A stretch of 39,428 nt of DNA, from positions 1 to 39,428 of the forward strand of contig JABWCE010000021.1 in the NCBI GenBank assembly GCA_013359235.1. Reading direction: 5' to 3'. The notes beneath the pieces are model-generated. The model worked only from the letters and a program-made list of their open reading frames with translations, was not told where the DNA came from and did not search any database. Source of the stretch: Bacteroidota bacterium. Its GTDB lineage: Bacteria; Bacteroidota; Bacteroidia; NS11-12g; UBA9320. Shown here one piece after another: positions 9,614-17,974 of the stretch; positions within the stretch are counted from its first letter, which is position 1; every line of letters begins with the position of its first letter. The position numbers and the translations under genes were made by a program.

Positions 9614-10018
9614 TTATTTATCATCAATAGGTTCTATGCCTTTTTTCACTCTGTAATCGTTTATTGCTGCTTTAATTGCATCTTCGGCAAGTACTGAACA
9701 ATGAATTTTTACAGGTGGCAAAGCAAGCTCTTCAACAATATCCATATTGTCTATTTCCATTGCCTGGTCTATAGTTTTGCCTTTTAGCCACTCTGTAGCC
9801 AATGATGATGAAGCTATTGCCGAACCACATCCAAAAGTTTTGAATTTTGCATCTTCGATAATGCCTGTTTCGTCATTAACTTTTATTTGTAGTCTCATAA
9901 CATCGCCACACTCGGGAGCTCCTACCAATCCTGTGCCTACATTTTGTGATGTTTTATCAAGTGTTCCTATGTTTCTTGGATTTTGATAATGATCTATTAC
10001 TTTTTCTGAATATGCCAT
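9614..10018 (-). CDS. iscU: Iron-sulfur cluster assembly scaffold IscU
   Basis: IscU is the scaffold on which sulfur from IscS and iron are assembled into [2Fe-2S] clusters. The 134 residues include the three conserved cysteines (Cys37 in PECGD, Cys64 in FGCGSA, Cys107 in HCSVLAEDA) and Asp39. The C-terminal half of the chaperone-binding motif region (LPPVKIHCS) is present. It lies 14 nt downstream of iscS. The HscA/HscB/ferredoxin genes that follow in many Proteobacteria are absent from the cluster. Confidence 0.96.
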   Translation of the reverse strand: MAYSEKVIDHYQNPRNIGTLDKTSQNVGTGLVGAPECGDVMRLQIKVNDETGIIEDAKFKTFGCGSAIASSSLATEWLKGKTIDQAMEIDNMDIVEELALPPVKIHCSVLAEDAIKAAINDYRVKKGIEPIDDK

Positions 10019-10032
10019 AATTTATTTTATTT

Positions 10033-11247
10033 TTAATGTTCTGTCCATTCTACAGTTTTTAAGTCAATTCCCTCTTTGAACATCTCCCAAAGCGGACTCA
10101 TTTCTCTGAGTTTTGTAACTGCTGTTTTTACATGTTCAATTGTATAATCTATTTCTTCTTCTGTTGTAAATCTTCCTAAACCAAATCTTAAACTCGAATG
10201 GGCAAGTTCATCATCAAGCCCAAGATTTTTTAAAACATAGCTCGGCTCTAATGAAGCTGATGTGCAAGCAGAACCTGATGAAACAGCAATATCTTTTACA
10301 CCCATCATCAAACCTTCGCCTTCAATATATTTGAAAGAAATGTTTGAAACATGTGGCAATCGCTTGGTAATACTTCCGTTCAAATATGTTTCTTCAAGTT
10401 TTAATAATTCAGCTTCAAGTTTATCTCTAAGTTTTGATAGCCTTTGTGATTCTTCAGCCATTTGTTTTCCGGCAATTTCACAAGCTTTTCCAAGTCCTAC
10501 AATTCCGGTTACGTTAAGTGTTCCGCTTCTCATTCCTCTTTCATGCCCTCCGCCATCAATTTGCGAAGTAACTTTTACTCTAGGATTTTTTCTTCTTACA
10601 TACAAAGCACCAATTCCTTTAGGTCCGTATATTTTATGCCCTGAAAATGAAGCCAGGTCAATATTATCAGCTATTACATCAACTGGTATTTTCCCAATAG
10701 CTTGAGTAGCATCGGTATGAAAAAGTATATTGTTTTGGTGGGCAAGTTCACCTATTTCTTTTATTGGGTTTATACAACCAATTTCATTATTGGCATACAT
10801 TACCGTTATTAAAATAGTTTCGGGTTTAATTGCATTTTTTATTTGTTCTATACTTACCAAACCATCAATTGAAGGTTTTAAGTATGTAACTTCTGCCCCC
10901 ATTTTTTCTAAATGCCTGCAAGTATCTAATACTGCTTTGTGTTCAATATTTACTGTTATTATATGATTTCCCTTTTCGCGGTACATTTCAAACACGCCTT
11001 TAATTGCAAGATTGTTTGACTCTGTTGCACCACTTGTAAAAATTATTTCTTTTGAGTTTGCATTTATCAAATCGGCTACTTGTTGTCTGGCATAGTCAAC
11101 TGCTTCTTCGGCTTTCCAGCCAAAAGAATGGTTTCTGCTTGCGGCATTGCCATAAAACTCGGTAAAGTAGGGCAACATTGCTTCTACTACTTGCGGGTCG
11201 GGTTTGGTAGTTGCATTGTTGTCGAGATATATTGGAAGTTTCAACAT
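10033..11247 (-). CDS. iscS: Cysteine desulfurase IscS
   Basis: This PLP enzyme converts cysteine to alanine and provides sulfur for Fe-S clusters and tRNA thiolation. The 404-residue protein has the PLP lysine Lys205 in [12 protein letters not shown], the substrate-binding HTDATQAIG segment and the mobile catalytic Cys328 in [14 protein letters not shown]. The long group I loop ([10 protein letters not shown]) indicates IscS/NifS rather than SufS. It is the first gene of the operon, with a candidate promoter 33 nt upstream. No IscR repressor gene is seen next to it. Confidence 0.96.
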   Translation of the reverse strand: MLKLPIYLDNNATTKPDPQVVEAMLPYFTEFYGNAASRNHSFGWKAEEAVDYARQQVADLINANSKEIIFTSGATESNNLAIKGVFEMYREKGNHIITVNIEHKAVLDTCRHLEKMGAEVTYLKPSIDGLVSIEQIKNAIKPETILITVMYANNEIGCINPIKEIGELAHQNNILFHTDATQAIGKIPVDVIADNIDLASFSGHKIYGPKGIGALYVRRKNPRVKVTSQIDGGGHERGMRSGTLNVTGIVGLGKACEIAGKQMAEESQRLSKLRDKLEAELLKLEETYLNGSITKRLPHVSNISFKYIEGEGLMMGVKDIAVSSGSACTSASLEPSYVLKNLGLDDELAHSSLRFGLGRFTTEEEIDYTIEHVKTAVTKLREMSPLWEMFKEGIDLKTVEWTEH

Positions 11248-11279
11248 TTATTAATCTTTATTTAGATTGATTCTATATG

Positions 11280-11287
11280 CAAAGATA
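11280..11287 (-). promoter_or_regulatory. Candidate -7 box of the iscSUA operon
   Basis: On the minus strand this reads TATCTTTG, an exact match to TAnnTTTG, 33 nt ahead of the iscS start codon. I do not see a convincing TTTG -33 element at the usual distance, so the call rests on the -7 box and its position. Confidence 0.45.
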
Positions 11288-11353
11288 ACATACTTTTATA
11301 AAAAATTGTTTTAAGTTTTTTTTAAGATTGAATTATTAATGTAATGTTGCATT

Positions 11354-11755
11354 ATGAACAAAATAGAACATATAGGTATAGCTGTAAAAAATCTGGAAGA
11401 AAGCAACAAAATATGGTCTTTATTGCTCAATACAGAGCCATATAAACAGGAGATTGTAGAAAGCGAAGGTGTAATAACTTCTTTTTTCAAAACAGGCGAA
11501 TCAAAAATTGAATTGCTGGCTTCGGTGAGTAACGGCAGTGCCATTGAAAAATTTATAGAAAAACGCGGTGAAGGTATTCATCATATTGCTTTTGAAGTAA
11601 ATGATATTGATTATGAAATTGAAAGATTAGAAAACAATGGATTTGTGCTTATAAATAAATCATCAAAAAAAGGTGCAGACAATAAAATGATTGCTTTTTT
11701 ACATCCTAAAAGTTCGGGTGGGGTACTTGTTGAGCTTTGTATGGAAATGAAATAA
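11354..11755 (+). CDS. mce: Methylmalonyl-CoA epimerase
   Basis: This enzyme interconverts (2R)- and (2S)-methylmalonyl-CoA in the propionate/succinate pathway. The 133 residues fit the small vicinal-oxygen-chelate fold. The metal ligands are visible: His6 (EHIGIAVKN), Glu52 (KIELLA), His76/77 (GIHHIAFEV) and Glu127 (VELCM). The start codon is supported because the HIGIAV strand must be at the N-terminus. The gene is divergent from iscS and convergent with dnaX, with only 4 nt between the stops. The mutase genes are not in this window. Confidence 0.92.
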   Translation: MNKIEHIGIAVKNLEESNKIWSLLLNTEPYKQEIVESEGVITSFFKTGESKIELLASVSNGSAIEKFIEKRGEGIHHIAFEVNDIDYEIERLENNGFVLINKSSKKGADNKMIAFLHPKSSGGVLVELCMEMK

Positions 11756-11759
11756 AAAA

Positions 11760-13421
11760 TTATTCTAATTCTAACCCCAGATCATTACAAAATTTTATTA
11801 AAAAAGGATTTTTTTCTGCCAAAAACTGAAACTTTTCTTTGTTTGTATAAATAGTTTTTGTTTCGTTTTGTGTTTTTTCAAACTCAATATCAAAACTGTA
11901 GTTTTTGCCAGTTTTTTTGTTTATAAACTTCAGCAAATCGGTTTTTATTTGGTCAAACTCGCTTGAATCGCGTGTATTTGTAATTTTTACTTTTATTTTA
12001 CTTTCTACTATTTTGGCATTAATGTTTTTTAACATTGTATATGTAAAATGAGCCCCTTTTTCTTTGGCTCCTAATGCAAATTCAATTATAATTTTGCTTA
12101 TTTCATTTTCGTTTTCAGGCTGCAAATCGCTTTGCAAAGTCTCTATTTCATTTTTGGGTTCATATTGTTCGGTTTCAGGTTCGTTTACTGTTTCGCTTTT
12201 CTTTTTTAATTGCGAAATGTTGCCAATTCGCAAGGTTGGAGTAATTTTTTGGTCGTGGTCTGTGGTTGGTTTGGGAACTGTATCGCTTTCTTTTGCCGAA
12301 CCGGCATTTTTGTTCAGTTCAGTCCTTTTTTTTTTAAGTTCTTCCAGAATATTTATTGCATTATTGATATTTGCTATTTTTATTAAGGCAAGTTCTACAT
12401 GCAATCTCTGGTTATTACTGGCTTTGTAAGTTTGGTCGTATTGGTCGGCAATGTTTATGGCATTTATCAAAAATCCTGAATTTATACTGTCGGCTTGTTT
12501 TTTGTAAAGTGGTGCAGTTTGTTCGGCTGATGATATTAAATAAGCTGTATTAGTATTTTTTACAACTAAAAGGTCTCTGAAATGCGAAGTAAGACCATTC
12601 AAAAAATATTGTGCATCAAAACCGTTTGAAAGTATTTCATCAAAAATTATCAACGCTTTTCCATAGTCAGTTTTTATTAGGCTTTCGGTTATTTCGAAAA
12701 AGTATGATTGATTGAGTAAATTAAGGTTTTTTAAAACATCTTCATAGGTAATTACCTTGTCTTTGCTGTAACTTACAATTTGGTCAAACATTGAAAGTGC
12801 ATCACGCATACCTCCGTCTGCTTTTACTGCTATTACATGCAGAGCCTGTTCGTCGGCTTTTATATTTTCATTATTGCAAATTGTTTTGAGTTGTTTTACT
12901 ATTTCGCTTGCTTCAATTCTTTTAAAATTAAATATTTGACAACGCGAAAGAATTGTAGGTATTATCTTGTGTCTTTCGGTAGTGGCAAGTATAAAAATTG
13001 CATAAGATGGAGGCTCTTCAAGCGTTTTAAGAAATGCGTTAAAAGCACTGTTGCTAAGCATGTGCACCTCGTCAATAATATAAACTTTGTATTTGCCAAC
13101 TTGAGGTGGTATCCTCACCTGTTCTACTAAGTTTCTTATATCTTCTACCGAATTGTTTGATGCGGCATCAAGCTCAAAAATATTGAAAGAAAAATCGTAA
13201 TCAGGGTCAATATTACTATCATTTAGGGTATTTACAACTTTAGCTAATATTCTAGCACAAGTTGTTTTTCCTACACCTCTCGGTCCTGTAAAAAGAAATG
13301 ATTGAGCAAGGCGGTTTTGTTTTATTTCGTTAAGCAATGTTTCGGTTATATGACTTTGTCCCACAACTGTTTCAAAGTCAACAGGGCGGTATTTACGTGC
13401 CGAAACTAAAAATTGCTCCAT
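11760..13421 (-). CDS. dnaX: DNA polymerase III subunit gamma/tau, zinc module lost
   Basis: DnaX is the ATPase of the clamp loader. The 553-residue protein has the P-loop GPRGVGKTT (residues 46-54), the Walker B DEVH (117-120), ELDAASNNSVEDIR (83-96) and the sensor region TILSRCQIFNF. The loop between residues 62 and 80, which normally carries the four cysteines of a zinc module, is shortened and has no cysteine at all. Domain III is followed by a run of ten adenines at codons 363-366, where slippage would give a truncated gamma-like product. The C-terminal region after about residue 370 is hydrophilic and then alpha/beta, like a tau-specific tail. The gene converges on mce. Confidence 0.95.
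   Translation of the reverse strand: MEQFLVSARKYRPVDFETVVGQSHITETLLNEIKQNRLAQSFLFTGPRGVGKTTCARILAKVVNTLNDSNIDPDYDFSFNIFELDAASNNSVEDIRNLVEQVRIPPQVGKYKVYIIDEVHMLSNSAFNAFLKTLEEPPSYAIFILATTERHKIIPTILSRCQIFNFKRIEASEIVKQLKTICNNENIKADEQALHVIAVKADGGMRDALSMFDQIVSYSKDKVITYEDVLKNLNLLNQSYFFEITESLIKTDYGKALIIFDEILSNGFDAQYFLNGLTSHFRDLLVVKNTNTAYLISSAEQTAPLYKKQADSINSGFLINAINIADQYDQTYKASNNQRLHVELALIKIANINNAINILEELKKKRTELNKNAGSAKESDTVPKPTTDHDQKITPTLRIGNISQLKKKSETVNEPETEQYEPKNEIETLQSDLQPENENEISKIIIEFALGAKEKGAHFTYTMLKNINAKIVESKIKVKITNTRDSSEFDQIKTDLLKFINKKTGKNYSFDIEFEKTQNETKTIYTNKEKFQFLAEKNPFLIKFCNDLGLELE
12326..12335 (-). promoter_or_regulatory. A10 slippery run in dnaX (candidate gamma/tau switch)
   Basis: On the coding strand the sequence reads CTT followed by ten A and then GGACTGAACTGA. 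In the normal frame it encodes L-K-K-K-R and continues to the full-length protein. One extra A, or a -1 shift, gives K-K-K-K-D-stop. One A fewer gives K-K-K-G-L-N-stop. Both alternative frames therefore end within six codons, making a product of about 367-368 residues that contains just domains I-III. Transcriptional slippage on an A9 run makes gamma in Thermus thermophilus; the same use here is inference. Confidence 0.5.
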
Positions 13422-13490
13422 AGTTTACTTACAAACCTAACTTAAATTTTTATATAATGATTTAATGCAATAGAAATATATATTCACAAT

Positions 13491-14231
13491 TTACCAAAGT
13501 TCGTTATTCATCAATCCTAAATTTAATAATTCTGAATATTCGTTTGTTTTTTTAAATGCTGAAATAGCTTTTGTATGTCTTAGCTTATGTATATCAGACC
13601 CCACAAGATGAATCATTTTGTTTTTCAAAAGATGCAATGCCGCTTTTTTAATTTGTGGCGAATAATATCCTGTAAACGAAAGCAAATTGCATTGAAACAA
13701 AATTCCGGTATCAAAAAACTTATCGAACTGCCTGAAATCGTTCAACAGATAATTATATCTTTCGGGGTGGGCAAGTATTATTTTATAACCATCTAATTGC
13801 AAATCGAAGAGAATTTGCTCCATAAAATATGGTTTTTCCATATAATTTGTTTCTACAAGCAAATGATTTTCTTTTATAGTTAGCAATTTTAAGTTTTTGT
13901 AATTTTTGCAGAACCATTCATCTAAGTAATATTCGGCTGCTGCTGTAATTTCAATTTCAATTTTCTTTTCGGCAAGTACACTTTTCAATAATTCGAGCTT
14001 TTCATTAATTATTTCGGGAGTATTAGGGTATGCTTCGCTAAAAATATGGGGAGTAGTTATTATTTTTTTAATTCCCTGTGATTGTAATTCTAAAATATTT
14101 TCTACACTTTCGTCCAAAGTAGCACACCCATCATCAATTCCGGGTAAAAGATGGGAATGAAAATCAACAAAAATTTTTAAATTTTCGTCTATCGTTAATG
14201 TTTTTTTATTTTTTTTAAAAAAATCAAACAT
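13491..14231 (-). CDS. PHP-domain tyrosine-protein phosphatase, CpsB/CapC family
   Basis: The 246-residue protein has the metal-binding start FVDFHSHLLPGIDDG (His25, His27), a TTPHI segment, ILAHPERY and the C-terminal LVGSDIHKLRH. These are the metal ligands of the CpsB/CapC/YwqE group, manganese-dependent phosphatases that act on bacterial tyrosine kinases in polysaccharide export. It is separated by 5 nt from the isomerase gene upstream, so the two are cotranscribed. No capsule cluster or BY-kinase is nearby, so the substrate cannot be told from context. A histidinol-phosphatase-like activity is a weaker alternative. Confidence 0.85.
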   Translation of the reverse strand: MFDFFKKNKKTLTIDENLKIFVDFHSHLLPGIDDGCATLDESVENILELQSQGIKKIITTPHIFSEAYPNTPEIINEKLELLKSVLAEKKIEIEITAAAEYYLDEWFCKNYKNLKLLTIKENHLLVETNYMEKPYFMEQILFDLQLDGYKIILAHPERYNYLLNDFRQFDKFFDTGILFQCNLLSFTGYYSPQIKKAALHLLKNKMIHLVGSDIHKLRHTKAISAFKKTNEYSELLNLGLMNNELW

Positions 14232-14236
14232 CAGTA

Positions 14237-15247
14237 TCAGTCAAGTTCGTCAGTTTCTTCAATTATTTCGAGGTTAGAAAGATAATCTTTCAATTCCATA
14301 ATATTGTCAATTTTCATAGGGTCGTAGCCATGTTCTTCGCCAAGATATAGCGAAGCCCAGTCAAGACGATAAATTACATCAAATATACTGAAAATAGAAA
14401 ATTCGGGAATAAACATGTTTAATACTTTGTTATTGTCAAGTTCGAGATGCGAAGCCAAAAAATCAAACCTTGCATGAACTCTTGTGTTTAAATCGCCAAA
14501 GAGAAAAATAAAATTGGTATTTAATTTCCCGTAATACGATTCGATAACATTGTGATTTGCCTCTGGCAAAACATTCACAAAACCTTCAAGTTTTGAATTT
14601 TCGTTTAGTTGCTGGCAAAATCTAATTGCAACAGGAGCCCAGTATTTATCAGCAACTACCACAAATTTGTTTTTAATTGAATTTTTAAAAAAATTAAAAA
14701 TTGATTTTGCCGATTCTTTTTGTATATTATTAATCTGTTCAAATCTTTCAATTACAAATTCAAGTTCGGGTTTTATTTCGCAGCCTGTAAGTTCGCCTAA
14801 TATCATCAACATATAAGACAGGTTATACCCTATTGCCATTCTTGGCTGATAACCCTTTTCAATATTGTAAACTGTAATATTTTTTTGATTGCAAAATGTT
14901 TCAAGTTTACCACCTGTTGTTACACAAATGATTTTACAGTCTTTGGCAATTGCTTCTTCAAACAATGATAATGTTTCCTCGGTTTCTCCTGAATAAGAGC
15001 TGAGAATTACAAGTGTTTTGCTATTGGTATATGCAGGCAAATTATAATCGTCAATTACTTCTAAGGATATATTTATCTTATCAAAAAACCACGATTTTGC
15101 AATGCGGGCTGCAATACCGCTACCTCCCATTCCGCCTACTATTACATTCGAAAAATTGTTTATATTTTGGTTGTGGTTTTGGTATGTGTTCAAAACAAAT
15201 CTGATTTGATTTGAAAAATTATCAAGTGACGACTGGTGTGTTATCAT
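14237..15247 (-). CDS. Bifunctional phosphoglucose/phosphomannose isomerase-type SIS protein
   Basis: The 336 residues contain two SIS domains. The first shows GGMGGSGIAARIAKSWF (residues 37-53) and the phosphosugar-binding SSYSGETEETL near 88. The second shows VVVADKYWAPVAIRFCQQLNENSK, LPEANHNVIES with the catalytic Glu/His region, and FLFGD. This pattern fits the archaeal/bacterial PGI/PMI family, which interconverts fructose-6-P with glucose-6-P and mannose-6-P. It heads a two-gene unit with the PHP phosphatase. A standard PGI elsewhere in the genome may make this enzyme secondary. Confidence 0.83.
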   Translation of the reverse strand: MITHQSSLDNFSNQIRFVLNTYQNHNQNINNFSNVIVGGMGGSGIAARIAKSWFFDKINISLEVIDDYNLPAYTNSKTLVILSSYSGETEETLSLFEEAIAKDCKIICVTTGGKLETFCNQKNITVYNIEKGYQPRMAIGYNLSYMLMILGELTGCEIKPELEFVIERFEQINNIQKESAKSIFNFFKNSIKNKFVVVADKYWAPVAIRFCQQLNENSKLEGFVNVLPEANHNVIESYYGKLNTNFIFLFGDLNTRVHARFDFLASHLELDNNKVLNMFIPEFSIFSIFDVIYRLDWASLYLGEEHGYDPMKIDNIMELKDYLSNLEIIEETDELD

Positions 15248-15316
15248 TTTAATTGGTAATGCGTAATTTTGTAACGCGAAAATAATACATAAATTTTAAA
15301 ATCATTTTTTTAGCAT

Positions 15317-16357
15317 TTGGGAGAAGAAAATATAAATATTGAAAGCGAAATTTTGCAAAACAGCTTTGAACAATACAGGTTTGAAGTTGACAAAGGGCAG
15401 GAATTGATGCGGATTGACAAGTTTTTAATGGACCGAATAGAAAATGCAACAAGGGTAAAAATACAAGAAGCAATTGATTCGTGCAAGGTTTTGGTAAATA
15501 ACCAACTTACAAAACCAAGCTACAAAGTTAAACCTGGAGATGTGATAATAGTTATAACTTTTGAAGCCCCTCGTGATATTGAAATTGTACCCGAAAACAT
15601 ACCATTGAACATTGTTTATGAAGACAATGACATAGCAATTATCAATAAAAAACCCGGCATGGTAGCTCATCCAGGCTTTGGAAACTACAAAGGTACTCTT
15701 GTAAATGCACTTGCTTGGCATTTTAATCAAACAGTGCCCGAAGGCAATATAAGACCCTGGCTTGTACACCGCATTGATAAAGATACCAGCGGACTTTTGA
15801 TAGTAGCAAAAAACGAAATAGCACACAATCGTTTATCAGTACAGTTTAAAAATCATACAATTCAGCGTTTGTACAATGCAATAGTTTGGGGAACTTTTAC
15901 CGAAAAAGAAGGCACTATTACCGGAAACATTGCAAGAAGTGAATCAAACAGAAAACTATTCAAGGTTTTTAGTGACCCCGGAACAGGCAAACACGCCATC
16001 ACACATTACAAAGTATTAAAAAATTTAACTTATGTTTCGTTGATTGAATGTAGGCTCGAAACCGGTAGAACACACCAAATCCGCGTTCATCTCAAACACA
16101 TTGGACATACGCTTTTTAACGATTCATTTTACAATGGCGATAAAATTTTGAAAGGGGTAGTTTTTAGCAAATACAAACAATTTGTTGAAAATTGTTTTGC
16201 CTTAATGCCTCGCCAGGCTCTTCATGCAAAAACATTGGGATTTGAGCATCCTGTTTCGGGAAAATACATGTTTTTTGATTCTGAATTGCCCGATGATTTT
16301 AAAGCAGTACTCGAAAAATGGGAAAAAATGAACGAAACTTTGAAAATAGAATTATAA
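15317..16357 (+). CDS. RluD-type pseudouridine synthase (23S rRNA)
   Basis: An S4 RNA-binding domain (RIDKFLMDRIENATRVKIQEAI, about residues 33-95) precedes the RluA-family catalytic domain with HRIDKDTSGLLIVAKN, where Asp154 is the catalytic nucleophile. GRTHQIRVHLKHIGH follows near residue 252. RluD modifies uridines of helix 69 in 23S rRNA; the S4 domain supports RluD over RluA, but RluC cannot be ruled out. The 346-residue frame opens with TTG at 15317. The first in-frame ATG (15407) would cut into the S4 domain, so TTG is the better start. It is followed by folA after 1 nt, so the two are an operon. Confidence 0.9.
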   Translation: MGEENINIESEILQNSFEQYRFEVDKGQELMRIDKFLMDRIENATRVKIQEAIDSCKVLVNNQLTKPSYKVKPGDVIIVITFEAPRDIEIVPENIPLNIVYEDNDIAIINKKPGMVAHPGFGNYKGTLVNALAWHFNQTVPEGNIRPWLVHRIDKDTSGLLIVAKNEIAHNRLSVQFKNHTIQRLYNAIVWGTFTEKEGTITGNIARSESNRKLFKVFSDPGTGKHAITHYKVLKNLTYVSLIECRLETGRTHQIRVHLKHIGHTLFNDSFYNGDKILKGVVFSKYKQFVENCFALMPRQALHAKTLGFEHPVSGKYMFFDSELPDDFKAVLEKWEKMNETLKIEL

Positions 16358-16358
16358 A

Positions 16359-16859
16359 ATGAAAATTTCGATAATAGCTGCCATAGGCAAAAACAACGAA
16401 CTCGGTGCCGGAAATTCACTGCTTTGGCACCTTAGTGATGATTTGAAAACCTTTAAAAAAATCACTTCGGGGCATTGTATTATTATGGGCAGAAAAACCT
16501 TTGAATCAATTGGCAAAGCCCTAAAAGGCAGAATAAACATTGTAGTAACTACACGAAATATTGAAGTTGCCGATATTTATACAGCAGTAGATTTAAACCA
16601 TGCAATAGAAATAGCTCGTGAAACAGGCGATGAAGAGGTTTTTATAATAGGTGGAGGACAAATTTACAATTATGCAATTGACCTTGCAGATAGACTTTAC
16701 CTCACTTTTGTTGATGCTGAGTTTAAAAATGCCGAAGTATTTTTTCCTGATTTAAACTACGAAGAGTGGCAACTTTTACAAAGTGAAAATTTTAATAAAA
16801 ATGAAAACAATGAATTCAACTTTGTTTTTAAGGTTTTTGAAAGAAAAAGTAGTATTTAA
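16359..16859 (+). CDS. folA: Dihydrofolate reductase
   Basis: DHFR reduces dihydrofolate to tetrahydrofolate with NADPH. The 166 residues match the family. Visible are the N-terminal ISIIAAIGKNNELG, the Met20-loop equivalent followed by LLWHLSDDLKTFK with the catalytic acidic residue at 27-28, the NADPH-binding IIMGRKTFESIG (41-52), and IIGGGQIYNYAI near 107. A thymidylate synthase gene, a frequent partner, is not adjacent. The stop overlaps that of the convergent FAH-family gene by 3 nt. Confidence 0.95.
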   Translation: MKISIIAAIGKNNELGAGNSLLWHLSDDLKTFKKITSGHCIIMGRKTFESIGKALKGRINIVVTTRNIEVADIYTAVDLNHAIEIARETGDEEVFIIGGGQIYNYAIDLADRLYLTFVDAEFKNAEVFFPDLNYEEWQLLQSENFNKNENNEFNFVFKVFERKSSI

Positions 16860-17863
16860 CCTTTGTCTTTTTTCAATTTTAAAATTGAATAATCGGTTTT
16901 TTCTTTTCTAATAGTATTGTTCAAAATACCTAAACCTGTAATTTCCATTTCTACAACATCACCGTCGTTCAGCCATTGAGTTTTGTATGAAGGATTATTT
17001 AAAAGACCCGTACCGTTCAATTCAAGGAAACAGCCTGTCCCCACAGTACCCGAACCAATTACATCTCCCGGAAAAATATCAACTCCATAAGAACAACGTT
17101 CAATTATTTCGGCAAAAGTCCAGTCCATATCTTTCATATTTCCTCTGCTCACTTCTATGCCATTTACCCTGCATTTCATCTCAATATTGTATGAATTACC
17201 TATATGACCATGCCTGCATTCAACCTTGTATTTTTCAAGTTCATCAGGTGTAACTAACCAAGGACCAATAATAGTGCTGAAATCTTTGCCCTTAGCGGGA
17301 CCTAAGTTTAGCAACATCTCTTCCATTTGTAGAGTACGGGCACTCAGGTCATTCATTATCATAAAACCGGCAATGTAATTATCAGCTTCGGCTGCTTTTA
17401 TGTTTCTACCTTTTTTTCCAATTACTACAGCTACTTCAAGTTCAAAATCAAGTTTTTCAAAATGATCGGGCATACACCACACTTGGCCGGGCCCGTTTAT
17501 AGCATTGTGGTTTGTAAAATAAAAAATGGGGTATTGGTCAAATTCTTCTATCATTGCCACTCCTCTGTTGCGGCGGGCAGCCTCTACGTGTTGCCTAAAA
17601 GCATAGCCATCTCTGCAACTCACAGGGTTGGGCACGGGTGCACATATTTCTATTTCGTTTAGGCTATACCCGTTTGTATTTTTTTTGTTTAAAATGTCAT
17701 TTTCAATATTTTTTGTAAGGTTCAATGATGTTTGGCCTTCATTAAGCCAGCTTAGTATATCAGCGGGAATTTTGCTGTTTATTTTATTTAAATCATAAAT
17801 TAAATTGTTTGCAAACAACCCAAGTCTATATTGATTTTCAAGTTTAAAAGTAACTAATTTCAT
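16856..17863 (-). CDS. Fumarylacetoacetate hydrolase (FAH) family protein
   Basis: The 335-residue protein has an FAH-fold catalytic domain. Visible are FYFTNHNAINGP, DFELEVAVVIGKKG with metal-ligand glutamates, FMIMNDLSARTLQMEEM, KGKDFSTIIGPWLVTPDEL and a C-terminal PGDVIGSGTVGTGC. The family hydrolyses C-C bonds in beta-diketo acids, as in tyrosine breakdown, using a divalent metal. The length and the EE-LNLGPAKGKDF run fit bacterial fumarylacetoacetase-like enzymes. No other tyrosine-degradation gene is adjacent, so the exact substrate is open. Confidence 0.85.
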   Translation of the reverse strand: MKLVTFKLENQYRLGLFANNLIYDLNKINSKIPADILSWLNEGQTSLNLTKNIENDILNKKNTNGYSLNEIEICAPVPNPVSCRDGYAFRQHVEAARRNRGVAMIEEFDQYPIFYFTNHNAINGPGQVWCMPDHFEKLDFELEVAVVIGKKGRNIKAAEADNYIAGFMIMNDLSARTLQMEEMLLNLGPAKGKDFSTIIGPWLVTPDELEKYKVECRHGHIGNSYNIEMKCRVNGIEVSRGNMKDMDWTFAEIIERCSYGVDIFPGDVIGSGTVGTGCFLELNGTGLLNNPSYKTQWLNDGDVVEMEITGLGILNNTIRKEKTDYSILKLKKDKG

Positions 17864-17974
17864 TTTATTTAATTATATAAACCACAATTTATTAACTATT
17901 GTTTTAGCCTAAATACATTAATTGAGTATTAAAAAATAAAATCAGAAAAATAAGTATTTATTATAAATTTAATT

